Shown here piece after piece: positions 50,353 through 58,719 of a stretch of 64,000 bases of DNA (within the stretch, counting starts at the first letter, position 1; the number at the start of each line of letters is the position of its first letter). The position numbers and the translations under genes were made by a program. This DNA comes from Pseudomonadota bacterium (GTDB lineage: Bacteria > Pseudomonadota > Alphaproteobacteria > Acetobacterales > Acetobacteraceae), in the NCBI GenBank assembly GCA_021845595.1, contig JAJZVV010000012.1, forward strand, positions 47,020 to 111,019, read 5' to 3'. The notes beneath the pieces were generated by a model. It saw only the letters and a program-made list of their open reading frames with translations. It did no database searches and was not told where the DNA came from.

Positions 50353-51702
50353 TCACGGTCGCCGGCGCAGTGCCGCGTCGAGAAAGCGCTCGGCCAGCGC
50401 GCCGTAGAGCGGGCGCGGGCAGATCAGCCGCGAAATCCCGTAGGCGAGCAGCGAGGTGGCCAGCAGCGGCACCGTCATCGCCTGATTGTCGGTCATTTCC
50501 ATCACGATCACCGCCGCGGTGATCGGCGCCTGCACCGCACCGGCGAAATAGCCGACCATGCCGAGCAGAACCACCGCCGCGCTCGGCGTGTGCGCGACGA
50601 GCGGGCTGATCGCCGCGCCGATCCCGGCGCCGACGGCCAGCGAGGGGGCGAAAATGCCGCCCGGAATGCCGCTGATATAGGAAATCACGGTGGCCGCGAG
50701 CTTGTAGAGCGGAAACAGCACCGGCACGGCGCCGCTGCCTTCGACGAGATGGCGCGCCTCGGCATAGCCGGTGCCGGCGGTCAGCCCGCCCGAGGCGACG
50801 TCGATCGCCGCCAGGGCGAGGCCGCAGAGGGCGGCGAACACCGCCGGGTGGTGCATCACCAGCCGGCCCGCCGGGTGGTGCATCACCAGCCGGCCCGCCG
50901 GCCCGGGCAGGCCGCCGGCGGCGCCGAGCAGCAGCCGCCCGAACAGGCCCCCGGCCAGCCCGCCCGCGGCGGCGCAGAGCAGCACCGCGAGCCAGGCCGG
51001 GCCGAGGGCGAGTTCCGCCGAGGTGACGCCGAAATAAGTGTAGTTGCCCGAAAGGGCGAGCGTGGTGATGCCGGCGACGATCACCGCCGTCAGCGTGGTG
51101 CCGGAGGTGCGCTGCTCGAACGACCGGCTGAGCTCCTCGATGGCGAAGACGATGCCGGCCAGCGGCGTGTTGAAGGCGGCGGCGACGCCGGCCGCGCCGC
51201 CGGCGAGCACCAGGGCGCGCTGCAGTTCCCGCCGCGGCCGGCGCAGCGCCAGCCCCATGGCGAACATCAGCGACGCGCCGATCTGCACCGTCGGCCCCTC
51301 GCGCCCGATCGAGGCACCGCAGGCGAGCCCGAGGAGGGTGAGCAGCAGTTTCCCGATGCCGATGCGCAGCGACAGCACCCGGCGCATCGTCGCCGGATCG
51401 CGCATGCGCACCGCCGCGATCACCTGCGGGATGCCGCTGCCCTGCGCGCCGGGAAAGACCCGCCGCGTCAGCAGTACCGAGGCGATCAGCCCGAGTGGTG
51501 TGAGCGCGAAGACCGGCCACAGGCCGAGCCCGTGCGCCGCGCTGAGGCGCATCAGCGCGTGGAAGACGATCTGCGCCTGGTCGGCGCCGCGGGCCAGCGC
51601 CGTCGCGGCCAGCCCGACCAGCACCGCGCCGGCCCAGAACATCGCCTGGCGCAGCCACAGCGCCGGCGACGCGAGATGCAACCGGACCAGCCATTTCAGC
51701 AT
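50353..51702 (-). CDS. ClC-family chloride channel / antiporter
   Basis: A 449-residue membrane protein. The selectivity signatures GAQGSGIPQV, GASIGREGPTVQIGA (with the gating Glu) and GGIFAPSLAVGAG are present. It has no C-terminal CBS domains. Near the middle is a perfect 9-residue tandem duplication (PAGRLVMHH twice). It starts 7 bp before the stop of the TIGR04282 glycosyltransferase gene on the same strand, so all three minus-strand genes form one operon. Confidence 0.92.
   Translation of the reverse strand: MLKWLVRLHLASPALWLRQAMFWAGAVLVGLAATALARGADQAQIVFHALMRLSAAHGLGLWPVFALTPLGLIASVLLTRRVFPGAQGSGIPQVIAAVRMRDPATMRRVLSLRIGIGKLLLTLLGLACGASIGREGPTVQIGASLMFAMGLALRRPRRELQRALVLAGGAAGVAAAFNTPLAGIVFAIEELSRSFEQRTSGTTLTAVIVAGITTLALSGNYTYFGVTSAELALGPAWLAVLLCAAAGGLAGGLFGRLLLGAAGGLPGPAGRLVMHHPAGRLVMHHPAVFAALCGLALAAIDVASGGLTAGTGYAEARHLVEGSGAVPVLFPLYKLAATVISYISGIPGGIFAPSLAVGAGIGAAISPLVAHTPSAAVVLLGMVGYFAGAVQAPITAAVIVMEMTDNQAMTVPLLATSLLAYGISRLICPRPLYGALAERFLDAALRRRP
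50842..50895 (-). repeat. 27-bp perfect tandem duplication inside the ClC gene
   Basis: Positions 50842-50868 and 50869-50895 are identical 27-bp copies, keeping frame and duplicating nine residues that lie between two membrane helices. The identity at all positions points to a very recent event. Confidence 0.92.
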
Positions 51703-52274
51703 AGCCCGGCCTCCCGTGCCGCGCGGAGATCGGCCGCCGTGTCGACATCGCGCAGCCGGCGCAGCAGCGCCACCGGGCGCGGGCGGAGATTGGCCAGGGT
51801 GTCGGCCAGCGTATGCCGGCTCGACCAGCGCACGCCGGCAAACGGCCGCGCCGGACGGCGGGGGCCGAAGCCGGCCAGCCAGAACCCCCCATCCTCGGCC
51901 GGGCCGAACACCGCCGTCGTCCGGCCGAGGGCGCGGAAGGCGGCGCGCAGATCGGCGGCGCCGAGGGCGGGGATGTCGGTGCCGACAAGGACGACGCGGC
52001 GGCGGGGAAAGCGGCGGAAGGCGTGTTCCATCCGCCGGCCGAGATCGCCGCGCTCCTGGCGGATGCGCGCGACGCCGCGCGGCCAGCGCGTGGCGCCGCC
52101 GGTGAGGGCGAACACGGTATCGAACCGGCGCTCGCGCCGCACCGCGCGGACGAGGCGGGAGAGCATGGCGCGATGGAATTGCAGCGCCGCCCGCGCGCCG
52201 ACCGAGCGGGCCAGGCGCCGCTTCACCGTGCCGAGGCGCGGCGTGCGGGCGAAGACCACGACGACGTCCCTCAT
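51696..52274 (-). CDS. TIGR04282-type (DUF2064) nucleotidyltransferase/glycosyltransferase-like protein
   Basis: A 192-residue protein of the group annotated as arsenosugar-biosynthesis glycosyltransferase 1. Motifs are VVVVFARTPRLGTVKRRLA, RMEHAFRRFPRRRVVLVGTDIPALGAADLRAAF and FGPAEDGGFWLAGF. Its ATG overlaps the upstream TIGR04283 stop by 4 bp. Genes for arsenic methylation, usually expected with arsenosugar synthesis, are not in this window, so the pathway name may not apply here. Confidence 0.8.
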   Translation of the reverse strand: MRDVVVVFARTPRLGTVKRRLARSVGARAALQFHRAMLSRLVRAVRRERRFDTVFALTGGATRWPRGVARIRQERGDLGRRMEHAFRRFPRRRVVLVGTDIPALGAADLRAAFRALGRTTAVFGPAEDGGFWLAGFGPRRPARPFAGVRWSSRHTLADTLANLRPRPVALLRRLRDVDTAADLRAAREAGLC

Positions 52275-53032
52275 CCGTAGAGACGCGCGATCAGGCGCGG
52301 CGGCAGGCCGAGATGATAGAGCATGAGGCAGGTGATATTCAGCGCCGAGCGCCGGCGCCAGCCGGTCCGTTCGAACCGCGTCGCCGCCGTGACGGCGGCG
52401 TGATCGAGGGCCACCAGTCGCTTGTGGCCGAGGCGGCGGACGAGATCGACATCCTCCATCAGCGGCAGGGGCCGCACGCCCCCGGCCGCGGCGAGGCGTT
52501 CCCGGGCGATGAGCAGCCCCTGGTCGCCATAGGGGAGGGCGAGCATCCGGCACCGCCAGGCAACCGCCCGCTCCAGCCGCCGTGCCGCCGGGTGCGGGCT
52601 GGCGAGGGTGAAGCGGAAGAAGCCGGCGCGGTCCCGGTTCGCCGGCGCGGCGATGAAGCGGGCAACGATGCTCGCCCAGCCCGGCGCCAGCACGGTGTCG
52701 GCATGCAGGATCAGCAGCCACGGCGCGGTGCTCGCGGCGACGCCGGCGGCGATCTGGCTGCCCCGGGCGCGCGGCGCGCGCAGCACCCGCGCGCCGCCGG
52801 CGGCGGCGAGGGTGGCGGTGGCGTCGGCGCTGCCGCCATCGACGACGAGGATGTCGCCGAGCCGGGCCGCCTTGGTCAGTGCGGCCAGGGTCGCGGGCAG
52901 CGTGGCGGCGGCATCGAGGGCCGGGATGATGACCGCGAGTTCGCCGAGATCGGGGTGCTCATCACCGACCCGGTCCCGATCGGGCCGTGAGCGGGGTGTG
53001 GGTTCGTTCACTTTCTGTTCTTGACTCGTCAC
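52271..53032 (-). CDS. TIGR04283-type family 2 glycosyltransferase
   Basis: A GT2-fold glycosyltransferase, about 250 residues, commonly paired with TIGR04282. It begins with a Pro/Arg-rich leader, followed by LAVIIPALDAAATLPATLAAL, the DGGSADAT motif, LLILHADTVLAPGW (the DxD position) and LPYGDQGLLI/PLMEDVDLVRRL. Starts are GTG codons at 53032 or 53011; neither has a strong ribosome binding site. If 53032 is used, an SOS-type box (53006-53020) lies inside the first codons. Confidence 0.82.
   Translation of the reverse strand: MTSQEQKVNEPTPRSRPDRDRVGDEHPDLGELAVIIPALDAAATLPATLAALTKAARLGDILVVDGGSADATATLAAAGGARVLRAPRARGSQIAAGVAASTAPWLLILHADTVLAPGWASIVARFIAAPANRDRAGFFRFTLASPHPAARRLERAVAWRCRMLALPYGDQGLLIARERLAAAGGVRPLPLMEDVDLVRRLGHKRLVALDHAAVTAATRFERTGWRRRSALNITCLMLYHLGLPPRLIARLYG
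53006..53020. promoter_or_regulatory. LexA/SOS box 1 (GTTC-N7-GTTC)
   Basis: GTTCACTTTCTGTTC has the alphaproteobacterial LexA direct-repeat pattern GTTC-N7-GTTC. A further GTTC abuts it at 53002. A -35-like TTGACT (53021-53026) follows immediately on the plus strand, so a bound LexA would block the radical SAM promoter. It also lies at the start of the divergent glycosyltransferase gene. Confidence 0.75.
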
Positions 53033-53055
53033 GCCGGATGCACGAGAGTGTTGAT

Positions 53056-53070
53056 GAACGAACGGGGAAC
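53056..53070. promoter_or_regulatory. LexA/SOS box 2 (GAAC-N7-GAAC)
   Basis: GAACGAACGGGGAAC is the complementary-orientation GAAC-N7-GAAC pattern. It ends 6 bp before the radical SAM ATG at 53077 and covers its ribosome binding site (GGGGAA, 53064-53069). Two more GAAC copies (53060, 53072) flank or overlap it. Confidence 0.7.
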
Positions 53071-53076
53071 AGAACC

Positions 53077-54282
53077 ATGCCCGATGGCGCCACCGAAGGC
53101 AAGAGGCTGACCCGGTCCGCCCCGGATGCGGAGGCGCTGGCCGCGCTCGAAGCGGCGGGCGCGCCGGAGCCGGAGCCCGGCACGCCGCTTCCGGTCCGCC
53201 CGCGCAAGGGACGCGGCGCGACCGCCAATCCGCCGCCGCGGTTCGAACCGACCTGGCGCGACCCGTTCGATGATGGCTGGGATGCGGCCGAACCGGCAGC
53301 GGGCGAGCCGGCCGAACGCGTGCCGACGACGCTCAGCCGCGATAGCGCGCGCAGCGTCATCAGCTGGAACACCAGCCCCGATCTCGGTTTCGACCGTTCG
53401 GTCAATCCCTATCGCGGCTGCGAGCATGGCTGCATCTACTGCTATGCGCGCCCGACGCATGCCTATCTCGGCCTCTCGCCCGGGCTCGATTTCGAAACCC
53501 GCCTGCAGTTCAAGCCGGACGTCGCCGCCATTCTGGAGCGCGAGCTGCGCAAGAGCGGCTACACGGCGCGGCCGTTGGCGCTCGGCACCAATACCGACCC
53601 CTACCAGCCGGTGGAACGGACCCTGAAGCTGACCCGCGCCGTGCTGGACGTGCTGGACCGGTTCAACCATCCCCTGACCATCGTTACCAAATCAGCCGGC
53701 GTGCTGCGGGATCTCGATATCCTGGCTTCGATGGCGAAGCGCCGGCTGGTCCGGGTGTGCCTCTCGGTGACCACGCTCGATCCGGCGCTCGCCCGGCGGA
53801 TGGAGCCGCGGGCGGCGAGCCCGGAGCGGCGGCTGCATGCGATCGCGGCGCTGGCGCAGGCCGGCGTGCCCGCCGGGGTGATGGCGGCGCCGATGATCCC
53901 CGGGCTGAACGATGCCGAGCTGGAAAAAATCCTCGAGGCTGCGGCGCGCGCCGGGGCGCGGCAAGCCGGCTACGTGCTGCTGCGCCTGCCGGGCGAGGTG
54001 GCGCAGCTGTTCGAGGCATGGCTGACGGCGCATTTCCCCGCCCGGGCCGCGCATGTGCTGAGCCTGGTGCGCCAGACCCGCGCCGGGCAGATGAACGATC
54101 CGCGTTTCGGCCATCGCATGGACGGCAGCGGCCCGATCGCGGACCTGCTCGCGGCCCGCTTCGCGCGCGCGGTGCGGCAGTTCGGCCTGAACGAGACGCG
54201 CTCGGAGCTGGACTGCACCAGCTTCGCGCCGCCGCCCGCCCCGGCGCGCGCCGGGGCGATGCGGCAATTGTCGTTGTTCTGA
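53077..54282 (+). CDS. PA0069-family radical SAM protein (SplB-like)
   Basis: A 401-residue radical SAM enzyme of the PA0069/Rv2578c group, distantly related to spore photoproduct lyase. The 4Fe-4S motif is CEHGCIYCYARPTHAY (C-x3-C-x2-C), preceded by NPYRGC; other signatures are LALGTNTDPYQPVE, LTIVTKSAGVLRDLDIL and AAPMIPGLND. Its function is not proven, although DNA-repair links have been suggested. Start ATG at 53077 has GGGGAA 8 nt upstream; an ATG at 53038 is less likely. Two LexA-type boxes in its promoter region support a DNA-damage role. Confidence 0.9.
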   Translation: MPDGATEGKRLTRSAPDAEALAALEAAGAPEPEPGTPLPVRPRKGRGATANPPPRFEPTWRDPFDDGWDAAEPAAGEPAERVPTTLSRDSARSVISWNTSPDLGFDRSVNPYRGCEHGCIYCYARPTHAYLGLSPGLDFETRLQFKPDVAAILERELRKSGYTARPLALGTNTDPYQPVERTLKLTRAVLDVLDRFNHPLTIVTKSAGVLRDLDILASMAKRRLVRVCLSVTTLDPALARRMEPRAASPERRLHAIAALAQAGVPAGVMAAPMIPGLNDAELEKILEAAARAGARQAGYVLLRLPGEVAQLFEAWLTAHFPARAAHVLSLVRQTRAGQMNDPRFGHRMDGSGPIADLLAARFARAVRQFGLNETRSELDCTSFAPPPAPARAGAMRQLSLF

Positions 54283-54288
54283 GCGGGC

Positions 54289-55455
54289 TCAATAGGATTT
54301 CGGCAGGCCGAGGACTTTCTCGGCGATGTGGCAGAGCGCCAGCTGCGGGCTGACCGGGGTGAGGCGGGGGATCATGATTTCGCGCAGATAGCGCTCGACA
54401 TGGTACTCCTTGGCGTAGCCGAACCCGCCATGGGTCATCACCGCGGTCTGGCACGCCTTGAAGCCGGCCTCGGCGGCGAGGTATTTCGCCGCGTTGGCGA
54501 GCGGCCCGGCAGGCTTGCCGGCATCGTAGTGCCACGCCGCGTTCAGCATCATCAGCCGCGCCGCCGACAGCTCGCACCAATTCTCCGCCAGCGGGTGCTG
54601 GATCGCCTGATTCTGGCCGATCGGCCGGCCGAAGACGACCCGCTCCTTGGCATAGGCCGTGGCGCGCTCGAGCGCGGCGAACCCGAGGCCGACCGCCTCG
54701 GCGGCGATGAGGATGCGCTCCGGGTTCAGCCCGTGCAGGATCATCTGGAACCCGCGCCCTTCCTCGCCGATCCGATCCTCGACCGGCACCTCCAGCCCGT
54801 CGATGAAGAGCTGGTTCGAATCGACCGCCTTGCGCCCCATTTTCTCGATTTCGCGCACCTCGATGCGGGTGCGATCGAGGCTGGTATAGAACAGGCTCAG
54901 CCCTTCGGCCGGCTTGCGCACCTGTTCGATCGGGGTGGTGCGGGCCAGGATCAGCATTTTCTCGGCCACCTGCGCGGTCGAGATCCAGACCTTCTGGCCG
55001 TTGATCACATAGCGATCGCCGCGGCGTTCGGCGCGGGTGCGCAGATGCGTGGTGTCGAGCCCGGTATTCGGCTCGGTGACGGCGAAGCAGGCGCGCTCCC
55101 GCCCGGCGATCAGCGGCGGCAGGAAGCGCCGCTTCTGCGCCTCGCTGCCGAACACCACCACCGGGTTGAGGCCGAAAATATTCATGTGCACGGCCGAGGC
55201 GCCGGACATGCCCGCGCCCGAGCGGGCGATCGTCTCCATCATCAGCGCCGCCTCGGTGATGCCGAGCCCGGCGCCGCCATACTCCGCCGGCATGGCGATA
55301 CCGAGCCAGCCATCGGCGGCCAGGGCCTGATGGAACTCGACCGGAAACCCGCCTTCGCGGTCTCTTTGCAGCCAATAGGCATCGTCGAACCGGCGGCAGA
55401 TCCGCGCCACCGCCTCCTGCAGCGCGGATTGTTCCTCGCTCGGTGCGAAATCCAT
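54289..55455 (-). CDS. acyl-CoA dehydrogenase family protein
   Basis: An FAD flavoprotein of 388 residues. It has MDFAPSEEQSALQEAVARICRRFDD, the FAD motifs FAVTEPNTGLDTTHLRT and VINGQKVWIST, and C-terminal MTHGGFGYAKEYHVERYLREIMIPRLTPVSPQLALCHIAEKVLGLPKSY. In this subgroup the canonical Glu of YEGT-type enzymes is absent (RLTPVS there), so the base lies elsewhere or the substrate differs. It converges with the radical SAM gene and its start is only 38 bp from the 63-bp repeat array. Confidence 0.9.
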   Translation of the reverse strand: MDFAPSEEQSALQEAVARICRRFDDAYWLQRDREGGFPVEFHQALAADGWLGIAMPAEYGGAGLGITEAALMMETIARSGAGMSGASAVHMNIFGLNPVVVFGSEAQKRRFLPPLIAGRERACFAVTEPNTGLDTTHLRTRAERRGDRYVINGQKVWISTAQVAEKMLILARTTPIEQVRKPAEGLSLFYTSLDRTRIEVREIEKMGRKAVDSNQLFIDGLEVPVEDRIGEEGRGFQMILHGLNPERILIAAEAVGLGFAALERATAYAKERVVFGRPIGQNQAIQHPLAENWCELSAARLMMLNAAWHYDAGKPAGPLANAAKYLAAEAGFKACQTAVMTHGGFGYAKEYHVERYLREIMIPRLTPVSPQLALCHIAEKVLGLPKSY

Positions 55456-55492
55456 GGCGTACCCCCGCTTCCGTTCCCAGTGCGCAGCCTAG

Positions 55493-55823
55493 AGCGTGAT
55501 GACCGGAGGCGGAACCGCCGTAGGTCTGAATCACGCGATCAAACAGGGACTCTCAAGCGTGATGACCGGAGGCGGAACCGCCGTAGGTCTGAATCACGCG
55601 ATCAAACAGGGACTCTCAAGCGTGATGACCGGAGGCGGAACCGCCGCAGGTCTGAATCACGCGGTCGAACAGACACTCTTGAGCGTGATGACCGGAGGCG
55701 GAACCGCCGCAGGTCTGAATCACGCGGTCGAACAGACACTCTTGAGCGTGATGACCGGAGGCGGAACCGCCGCAGGTCTGAATCACGCGATCAAACAGAG
55801 AGCATAGAGCGGGATGACTGAGC
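55493..55823 (+). repeat. 63-bp palindromic tandem repeat array, five copies plus a remnant
   Basis: Units begin with AGCGTGATGACCGG at 55493, 55556, 55619, 55682 and 55745, and a degenerate sixth (AGCGGGATGACT) at 55808, all exactly 63 bp apart. Copies 1-2 share a CAAACAGGGACTCTCA tail and copies 3-4 share CGAACAGACACTCTTG. Each has an imperfect hairpin bounded by GTGAT and ATCAC with core GGCGGAACCGCC. The array lies between divergent genes, unlike the three-copy array at 2.5 kb. The frame runs through 63-bp units without a stop, but no gene is proposed. Together with the hairpin at 55916 this covers the 55456-55984 gap. Confidence 0.95.
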
Positions 55824-55915
55824 GAAAGCGATGTCCTCCCGCTCTATCGACGGCGCCAGCATGGCGCCGGCATCGAACCGGGTCAAAACCGGCAAAAATC
55901 GCGCCGCCGCTGCAT

Positions 55916-55949
55916 CCGCCGTCTCCCTGCCGCGTTAGGGAGGTGGCGG
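55916..55949 (+). promoter_or_regulatory. 13-bp stem-loop in the fasciclin gene leader
   Basis: CCGCCGTCTCCCT (55916-55928) pairs fully, with two G-U pairs, with AGGGAGGTGGCGG (55937-55949) around an 8-nt loop. It lies 35 bp before the ATG and just upstream of the AGGAGG ribosome binding site. It may protect the mRNA or regulate translation; it has no T-tract. Confidence 0.6.
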
Positions 55950-55984
55950 CCGCGCATCGGCCGCTCCACAAGAGGAGGCAGATT

Positions 55985-56542
55985 ATGAGGCGTTCCCTTC
56001 TGATCGCGGCGAGCGCGCTGGGGCTATTGTCACTGCCGGCGCTGGCTGGCATGCCGATGACGGTGATGGTCGGCGGCCAGGCGATGTATCCGACCAAGAC
56101 CATCGTCGGCAATGCGCTGAACTCGGCCGATCACACCACGCTGGTGGCGGCGGTGAAGGCGGCGGGGCTGGTCGACGCGCTCAACGGCGCCGGCCCGTTC
56201 ACCGTCTTCGCTCCGACCAACGAGGCCTTCGCGGACCTGCCGGCCGGCACCGTGCCGACACTGCTCAAGCCGGAGAACAAGAAGACGCTGGCGACGGTGC
56301 TCGAATATCACGTCGTGCCCGGCACCTACACCACGACGGACCTGCGCCGGCTGATCCTGGCCGGCAACGGGACGGCGCACCTCAAGACCCTGGCCGGCGG
56401 CGAGCTGACCCTGATGATGAACGGGCCGACCAACATCATCGTCAAGGATGCCAAGGGCCAGGTCGCCGACATCTCGATCGCCGACGTGAACCAGTCCAAC
56501 GGCGTCATCCATGTCATCGACCGCGTGCTGATGCCGAGCTGA
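55985..56542 (+). CDS. secreted fasciclin-domain protein
   Basis: An exported 185-residue protein with a signal peptide (cleavage near LPALAGMP) and one FAS1 domain: FTVFAPTNEAFADLPAGTVPTLLKPENKK, LEYHVVPGTY and NGVIHVIDRVLMP (the H1 and H2 motifs). Such proteins take part in cell-surface adhesion or stress responses. ATG at 55985 has AGGAGG 6-11 nt upstream. A hairpin precedes it and a 9-bp stem-loop lies after it. Confidence 0.93.
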   Translation: MRRSLLIAASALGLLSLPALAGMPMTVMVGGQAMYPTKTIVGNALNSADHTTLVAAVKAAGLVDALNGAGPFTVFAPTNEAFADLPAGTVPTLLKPENKKTLATVLEYHVVPGTYTTTDLRRLILAGNGTAHLKTLAGGELTLMMNGPTNIIVKDAKGQVADISIADVNQSNGVIHVIDRVLMPS

Positions 56543-56565
56543 GCTTCACTCGGAGCGGCCGCTCA

Positions 56566-56593
56566 GCGGGGTCGTCCAGCGCGGCGACCCCGC
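56566..56593. terminator. 9-bp stem-loop between convergent genes
   Basis: GCGGGGTCG (56566-56574) pairs with CGACCCCGC (56585-56593) around a 10-nt loop, between the fasciclin stop and the stop of the convergent regulator gene. There is no T-tract. It probably acts as a weak bidirectional terminator. Confidence 0.45.
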
Positions 56594-56599
56594 CTCGCG

Positions 56600-58630
56600 C
56601 TACGCCTCCGCCAAGCCCGCCCGGCGCAGCCCCTCGGCGTAGATGATGCGGTCCTCGGCGCGCATCAGCGGCGAGCGCGCCAGTGCCTCGGTGACGCTGA
56701 AGCCCGGTTCGAGCGCCAGCAGCCGGGCGCGGATGAGGTCGGTCTCCTCGCGCCGGCCGAGATGGCCGAGGGCGGCGAGATAGCCCTTCAGCGTCGAGGT
56801 GAAGCCGGGGTTGAGCTGGGCAGCGCGCCGGCCGATCAGCACCGCGAGGTCGAATTCGCCGCGCAGCAGATGCGGCATCATCAGCGCCATGTCGAAGAAG
56901 AAGGCGTGCGGATCGAACGGCGAGAGCCGCTTGGCCTGGAGCAGGCGCCGGATCGCTTCCTCGTGCTCGCCGCGATAGGCCAGCGCCAGACCGGAGAGGG
57001 CCCAGGCCAGCGGCAGGTTCGGGTTGAGCTGCAGCGCGCGCTCGTGCAGCAGCACCGCCTCGTCCGGGCGGCGGTGCAGGAATGCCTCGACATGGCCGGC
57101 GATGGTCAGGGCGCGGGCGTCGGACGGGTCGAGCCGCACCGCGCGCTCGGCCAGCGCCCCGGCGCGCGCCATCGCGTCCTCATCGCGCGCCCAGCGCTGG
57201 CCGACGGACAGCACGTGCCAATATGCCCACCACGCGTGCGCCGCGGCGAATTGCGGATCGCGCGCCACCGCCTGGGCAAGCATCTCGCCGGCGGCGCGGA
57301 ACCCGGCTTCGTCCAGCCGATAGACCGCCGGAATGGCGCGCAGCAGGAGATCGTAGGCGGTGACGTCGTGGGTTCCCGCTGGCGCCGCGCGCGCGCCCTC
57401 GTAGAGCAGCAGTTCGGGATCGACCTGAGCGACGATCTCGCCGGCGACTTCCGATTGGAGGGTGAGGATGTCGTCGTCCGCACGCTCGAACCGCTGGGTC
57501 CAGATGACCTCGCCCTCGCCGCGCATGTCGAGCAGGCGGACGGCGACGCGGACGCGGCCGTTGCCGCGCTGCACCGAGCCGTCGATGAGAAAATCGAGAT
57601 CGAGGCGCTGCCAGGCCTCGCCGGCCAGCGGCGGGGTGCCGACCAGATGCTGCAGCGACAGGCTCGAGATCAGGAACAGCCAGCGGAAGCGGGCCAGCGC
57701 CGTGGTGATCTCCTCGGCCAGCCCGAGGGCGATCGGCTCCTCCTGGCCGGCATCGAGCGCGCGCAGCGGCATCACCCCGAGCCGCACGCGCCGCGGCCGC
57801 GACCCCGCCCCGGCCGGAGGCGGCACCGCCAGCCCATCCGTCGCCGCCGCAGGCCCGGGATCGGCGGTTGGCGCGCGAACGCGCGACAGCAGGGAGAGCG
57901 TCTCGGCAGATGGCGTCAGTCCTGCTGCCTGGGCCAGCGCGGCGCTGCAGCGCTCGAAGGCGGCGATGGCGCCGGCACGGTCGCCGCGCGCGGCGAGGGC
58001 GCCGATCAGCGTCCGCCAGGCGGATTCATGGCCCGGCTCGATGGCGATGACGCGCTCCGCGGCGGCGATCGCGGCGGCGCCCTGCTGCTCGGCCAGCAGC
58101 GCCTCGGCCAGCGCGGTCGCACTCTGGGTGATCCGGTGGCGCTCGGCCTGGAGCCAGGCATCGAAGGCCGGATCAAGCCCGACAAGGTCCTCCAGCAGCG
58201 GCCGCTCGAGCAAGGCGAGCGGCGAGGGGTCCAGCGTCGTCGCGCGGGCGACGTCGAGCAGGTCCACCGAGACGAGATCGGGCTCCAGGCGCAGCTGATA
58301 GCGGTCGGCCTGCAGCAGATCGTCGGATAGAACGCGCAGCGCCTCCTGCAGCTCGTGCACCGACTGGCGCAGCGAAGCGCGCGCCTGGTCACGCCCGCGC
58401 TGGCTCCACAGCAGCTGTGCCAGCCGTTCGCGCAGCACCGGCTGGCCGCCCGCCAGCGCGAGAATGGCCAGCACGGCACGGGTCTTGCGCACCGGTGGCA
58501 GGCCCAGTGGGCCCTGCTCCGTGCTCGCCTGCATGCGGCCGATCAGGGTCAGGCGGAGCAGCGCGCCGCCGGCGCTCCATTGGCCCGCTTGCGTCTTGGC
58601 CTCGCCGGCGCCGGATCGGGCAGTTGGCAT
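56600..58630 (-). CDS. BTAD/SARP-type transcriptional regulator with TolB-like and TPR regions
   Basis: A 676-residue regulator. Residues about 25-110 form an OmpR-like winged helix (LTLIGRMQASTEQGPLGLPP, KTRAVLAILALAGGQPVLRERLAQLLW), then a BTAD helical domain to about 250 (ALAEALLAEQQGAAAIAAAERVIAIEPGHESAWRTLIGALAARGD). The middle (about 280-420) matches the TolB-like segment of adenylate-cyclase-type regulators (PLRALDAGQEEPIALGLAEEITTALARFRW; LDFLIDGSVQRGNGRVRVAVRLLDMRGEGEVIWTQRF). The end has TPR units (NPNLPLAWALSGLALAYRGEHEEAIRRL). ATG at 58630. It probably controls the following minus-strand genes (flippase, sulfotransferase, P450) or the fasciclin gene; that is inference. Confidence 0.82.
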   Translation of the reverse strand: MPTARSGAGEAKTQAGQWSAGGALLRLTLIGRMQASTEQGPLGLPPVRKTRAVLAILALAGGQPVLRERLAQLLWSQRGRDQARASLRQSVHELQEALRVLSDDLLQADRYQLRLEPDLVSVDLLDVARATTLDPSPLALLERPLLEDLVGLDPAFDAWLQAERHRITQSATALAEALLAEQQGAAAIAAAERVIAIEPGHESAWRTLIGALAARGDRAGAIAAFERCSAALAQAAGLTPSAETLSLLSRVRAPTADPGPAAATDGLAVPPPAGAGSRPRRVRLGVMPLRALDAGQEEPIALGLAEEITTALARFRWLFLISSLSLQHLVGTPPLAGEAWQRLDLDFLIDGSVQRGNGRVRVAVRLLDMRGEGEVIWTQRFERADDDILTLQSEVAGEIVAQVDPELLLYEGARAAPAGTHDVTAYDLLLRAIPAVYRLDEAGFRAAGEMLAQAVARDPQFAAAHAWWAYWHVLSVGQRWARDEDAMARAGALAERAVRLDPSDARALTIAGHVEAFLHRRPDEAVLLHERALQLNPNLPLAWALSGLALAYRGEHEEAIRRLLQAKRLSPFDPHAFFFDMALMMPHLLRGEFDLAVLIGRRAAQLNPGFTSTLKGYLAALGHLGRREETDLIRARLLALEPGFSVTEALARSPLMRAEDRIIYAEGLRRAGLAEA

Positions 58631-58719
58631 CACGGGTCTTGGCTCCGATGGGCGACGGCGCGACGCACGCCGCCCGGATTCATCTTTTATGGCACAGGCC
58701 GATCCTGGCCGACAGGCGG

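Noticed and set aside
55496..55807. Small protein gene made of 21-residue repeats (MTGGGTAVGLNHAIKQ-type)
   Set aside because: The frame is open only because the unit is 63 bp. There is no ribosome binding site, the other array is read from a different context, and the DNA palindrome explains conservation better.
55493..55823. CRISPR array
   Set aside because: The repeats are contiguous 63-bp units without unique spacers, and no cas gene is present.
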